A DNA stretch of 6,115 nt from Phytoactinopolyspora endophytica (GTDB lineage Bacteria > Actinomycetota > Actinomycetes > Jiangellales > Jiangellaceae): NCBI RefSeq assembly GCF_004138495.1, contig NZ_ML142874.1:8737-14851 (forward strand), written 5' to 3'. The notes under the pieces are model-generated. The model searched no databases, was not told the origin of the DNA, and saw only the letters and a program-made list of their open reading frames with translations. Made by a program: the position numbers and the translations under genes. Shown here piece after piece: positions 4,420 to 6,115 of this stretch (position 1 is its first letter; each line of letters begins with the position of its first letter).

Positions 4420-6115
4420 TCAGAGGCCGAGCTCTGGGGCTTCGGCGAGGAACGTGTCCAGGACGCCGTCGCCCATCTGGATGACGCCTTCCGTCCGTGT
4501 CTCACCCGGGATCGTCTCGACCTCCCCCGCGGCCTCGATGAGCTCAGACGCCTCGCCAAAGTGCTGTTCGGCTTCCTCATCGTCGCCGTCGACACGAGCC
4601 TGTAGCCCGTCCAGCGCGCTGACCAACGCCCCGCCCCACAGCGTCAATGACTCCATCCACGGGCCGACGTCGTCGTGGAATAGGGGGTCCGCCACGCCGT
4701 CGGTGATCACCTTCGGAGCGGACGCGAGCAGCTCGGCATACGGCCGAAGCTTGTCCAACGCCTTCTGGTGATCACCCGCGTCCCACGTCGCGCGGAACTC
4801 GGTCAGCCGACGGTCCAGCTCGGGCGCTGGCGGCTGCCACGCTTCCCCGGAGAACATCGGCGCCCGGTGCTGCAGATCGAAGAAGGCCAGCAGCGCCTCC
4901 GTCGTCGCGGCATCACCGCCGGCCAGGTAGTCTGCGGCCACATTCCACGTCCGGTACGGGTCATATGCGACGTCGTTCCAGCCGAAGTCGGCCCCGCCGA
5001 ACAGAGCGACCTTGCTGGCCGACGCCTGGTTCATCGGGTTCAACACGATCCCCGACACCTGCGTGTGCAGGCCCGCCTCGCGCTCCGCGTACGGAGCCAT
5101 GAGCAGCCGACCCGTCGTCCACCAGAAGTCGTTGACCGGGTAGTTGTCCCAGATGAAGACCGGCCGGCCCCAGACATCGGCGGCCTCCGCGGCTTCATCG
5201 ACGCTGATGCTCGGTGGCACGACGTCGGTTCCCGTCCACATCACCTCGACCCGTTCGTCCAGCTGTTCGCGGATGGTCTGCTTGTACGGCGTCTCGTCGA
5301 CGTTGTCGTACTCGGTCGGGACGAACTGCAACGGGTTGACGCCGTCGCGCTGGTCCAGGAACTCACGTTGGACCGCGTTGAGCAGATCGACCTGAGCCTG
5401 TCCGGCTGCCCCGCCGGACGGATCGCCGTACGTCTCCTGGTCGGCCGGGCAGTTCCACTCCTCGTAGCTGATGTCGTCCAGCGCGATCGAGAAGCTGCGC
5501 ACGCCCAGGTCGTACATCGCCTGGAGCTTGGCGAACAGGGCATCCCGGTCGGCGGGATCGCTGTAGCAGATCGAGACGCCCGGTGAGACCGCGAAGGTGA
5601 ATCGGACGTGGTGATCGACGGCCTGCTGCACCAGCTCACCGAGCTGCGTATACAGCTGGTCCGGGTACGGATCGCGCCATTGGTCTCGGTGGTAAGGGTC
5701 GTCCTTGGGCGCATAGATGTATGTGTTCGCCTTGATGTCGCCGTAGAACGCCAGCTGGTCGAGCCGCTCCTGGTGGCTCCACGGGCTGCCGTAGAAGCCC
5801 TCGATCGAGCCGCGCAGCCTCATCAGCGGGTAATCAGTGATGGACACCGCCGAGATCGCCTTGTCCGTGACAAGCTGCCGCAGCGTCTGCGCGCCGTAGT
5901 AGATGCCGTCCGGGTCCGCTCCGCCGATCGCGACCAGCCCACCCGAGGCCTGCGCCTTCGACGCGAGAGCGTATCCCTCGGCAGACAGGTCCTCGCTGGG
6001 CACAGCTCCTCCGGCATCGCGCAGCGCGTCGTCGACGGCCGGTGTCCCGGCGGCTCCGACGACGACGGTCAGCCAGCCCGGGCGTTGCCTCATCTCGTCA
6101 AGGTCGACGACGTCG
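4420..6115 (-). CDS. GH84 beta-N-acetylglucosaminidase (NagJ/O-GlcNAcase-like), 5' truncated
   Basis: A glycoside hydrolase family 84 enzyme. This family removes terminal beta-linked N-acetylglucosamine by substrate-assisted catalysis; bacterial members are usually exported and act on glycans, and older annotations say hyaluronidase. Numbered from the first internal ATG (6093), residues 1-90 resemble the alpha/beta N-terminal domain of these enzymes (GGADPDGIYYGAQTLRQL). The catalytic barrel starts at RGSIEGFYGSPWSHQERL (about 94-111), continues with NTYIYAPKDDPYHRD (123-137), and carries the paired catalytic aspartates in ALDDIS (Asp206 and Asp207, bases 5478-5473). Further family features are WTGTD (286-290), WDNYPVND (315-322) and the GIVLNPMNQ segment (348-356). 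A helical region follows to the TGA stop at 4422-4420. The frame stays open past 6093 to the window edge (DVVDLDE before that Met), so the true start and any signal peptide are missing. No binding module is visible at the C-terminus. It runs in the same direction as the kinase, but the hairpin and repeats between them argue against one operon. Confidence 0.95.
   Translation of the reverse strand, partial: DVVDLDEMRQRPGWLTVVVGAAGTPAVDDALRDAGGAVPSEDLSAEGYALASKAQASGGLVAIGGADPDGIYYGAQTLRQLVTDKAISAVSITDYPLMRLRGSIEGFYGSPWSHQERLDQLAFYGDIKANTYIYAPKDDPYHRDQWRDPYPDQLYTQLGELVQQAVDHHVRFTFAVSPGVSICYSDPADRDALFAKLQAMYDLGVRSFSIALDDISYEEWNCPADQETYGDPSGGAAGQAQVDLLNAVQREFLDQRDGVNPLQFVPTEYDNVDETPYKQTIREQLDERVEVMWTGTDVVPPSISVDEAAEAADVWGRPVFIWDNYPVNDFWWTTGRLLMAPYAEREAGLHTQVSGIVLNPMNQASASKVALFGGADFGWNDVAYDPYRTWNVAADYLAGGDAATTEALLAFFDLQHRAPMFSGEAWQPPAPELDRRLTEFRATWDAGDHQKALDKLRPYAELLASAPKVITDGVADPLFHDDVGPWMESLTLWGGALVSALDGLQARVDGDDEEAEQHFGEASELIEAAGEVETIPGETRTEGVIQMGDGVLDTFLAEAPELGL

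Noticed and set aside
4768..5586. A 272-codon plus-strand frame opposite the GH84 gene
   Set aside because: It is antisense to the GH84 catalytic domain, whose motifs are unmistakable. The antisense translation is rich in Arg/Val with no family features.

Overview
The window is high-GC DNA with strong G/C bias at third codon positions. Streptomyces-type Ser/Thr kinase and GH84 glycosidase families are present. Together these point to an actinomycete (Actinomycetota). I see no phage, plasmid, insertion-sequence, tRNA, rRNA or CRISPR signature, and I do not assign a genus.

Layout from left to right. A plus-strand 3' gene fragment (1-101) overlaps tail-to-tail with a minus-strand helix-turn-helix regulator (74-631). 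An AT-richer divergent control region (632-856) follows. It carries a good promoter for the next gene and three copies of a 14-bp palindrome, TTYGC-N4-GCRAA. Next comes a plus-strand gene (857-2863) for a secreted, membrane-anchored protein: signal peptide, von Willebrand factor A (VWA) domain with a complete MIDAS, two related beta-rich repeats, an acidic stalk and a C-terminal transmembrane helix. It converges on a minus-strand gene (2981-4240) for a tail-anchored Hanks-type Ser/Thr kinase. The two are separated by 117 bp with two hairpins, the second a near-perfect bidirectional terminator. Upstream of the kinase, 4241-4419 holds a long inverted repeat and two 14-bp direct repeats. The rest (4420-6115) is a minus-strand GH84 beta-N-acetylglucosaminidase whose N-terminus lies outside the window.

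Likely logic. Two palindromes sit on the predicted VWA promoter and the third lies just upstream of the regulator gene. The simplest reading is that the regulator controls both itself and the VWA protein. The kinase is intact and membrane-tethered but has no extracellular sensor. It may work with the adjacent VWA surface protein, but only gene adjacency supports that. The GH84 enzyme looks like a separate carbohydrate-degrading gene.
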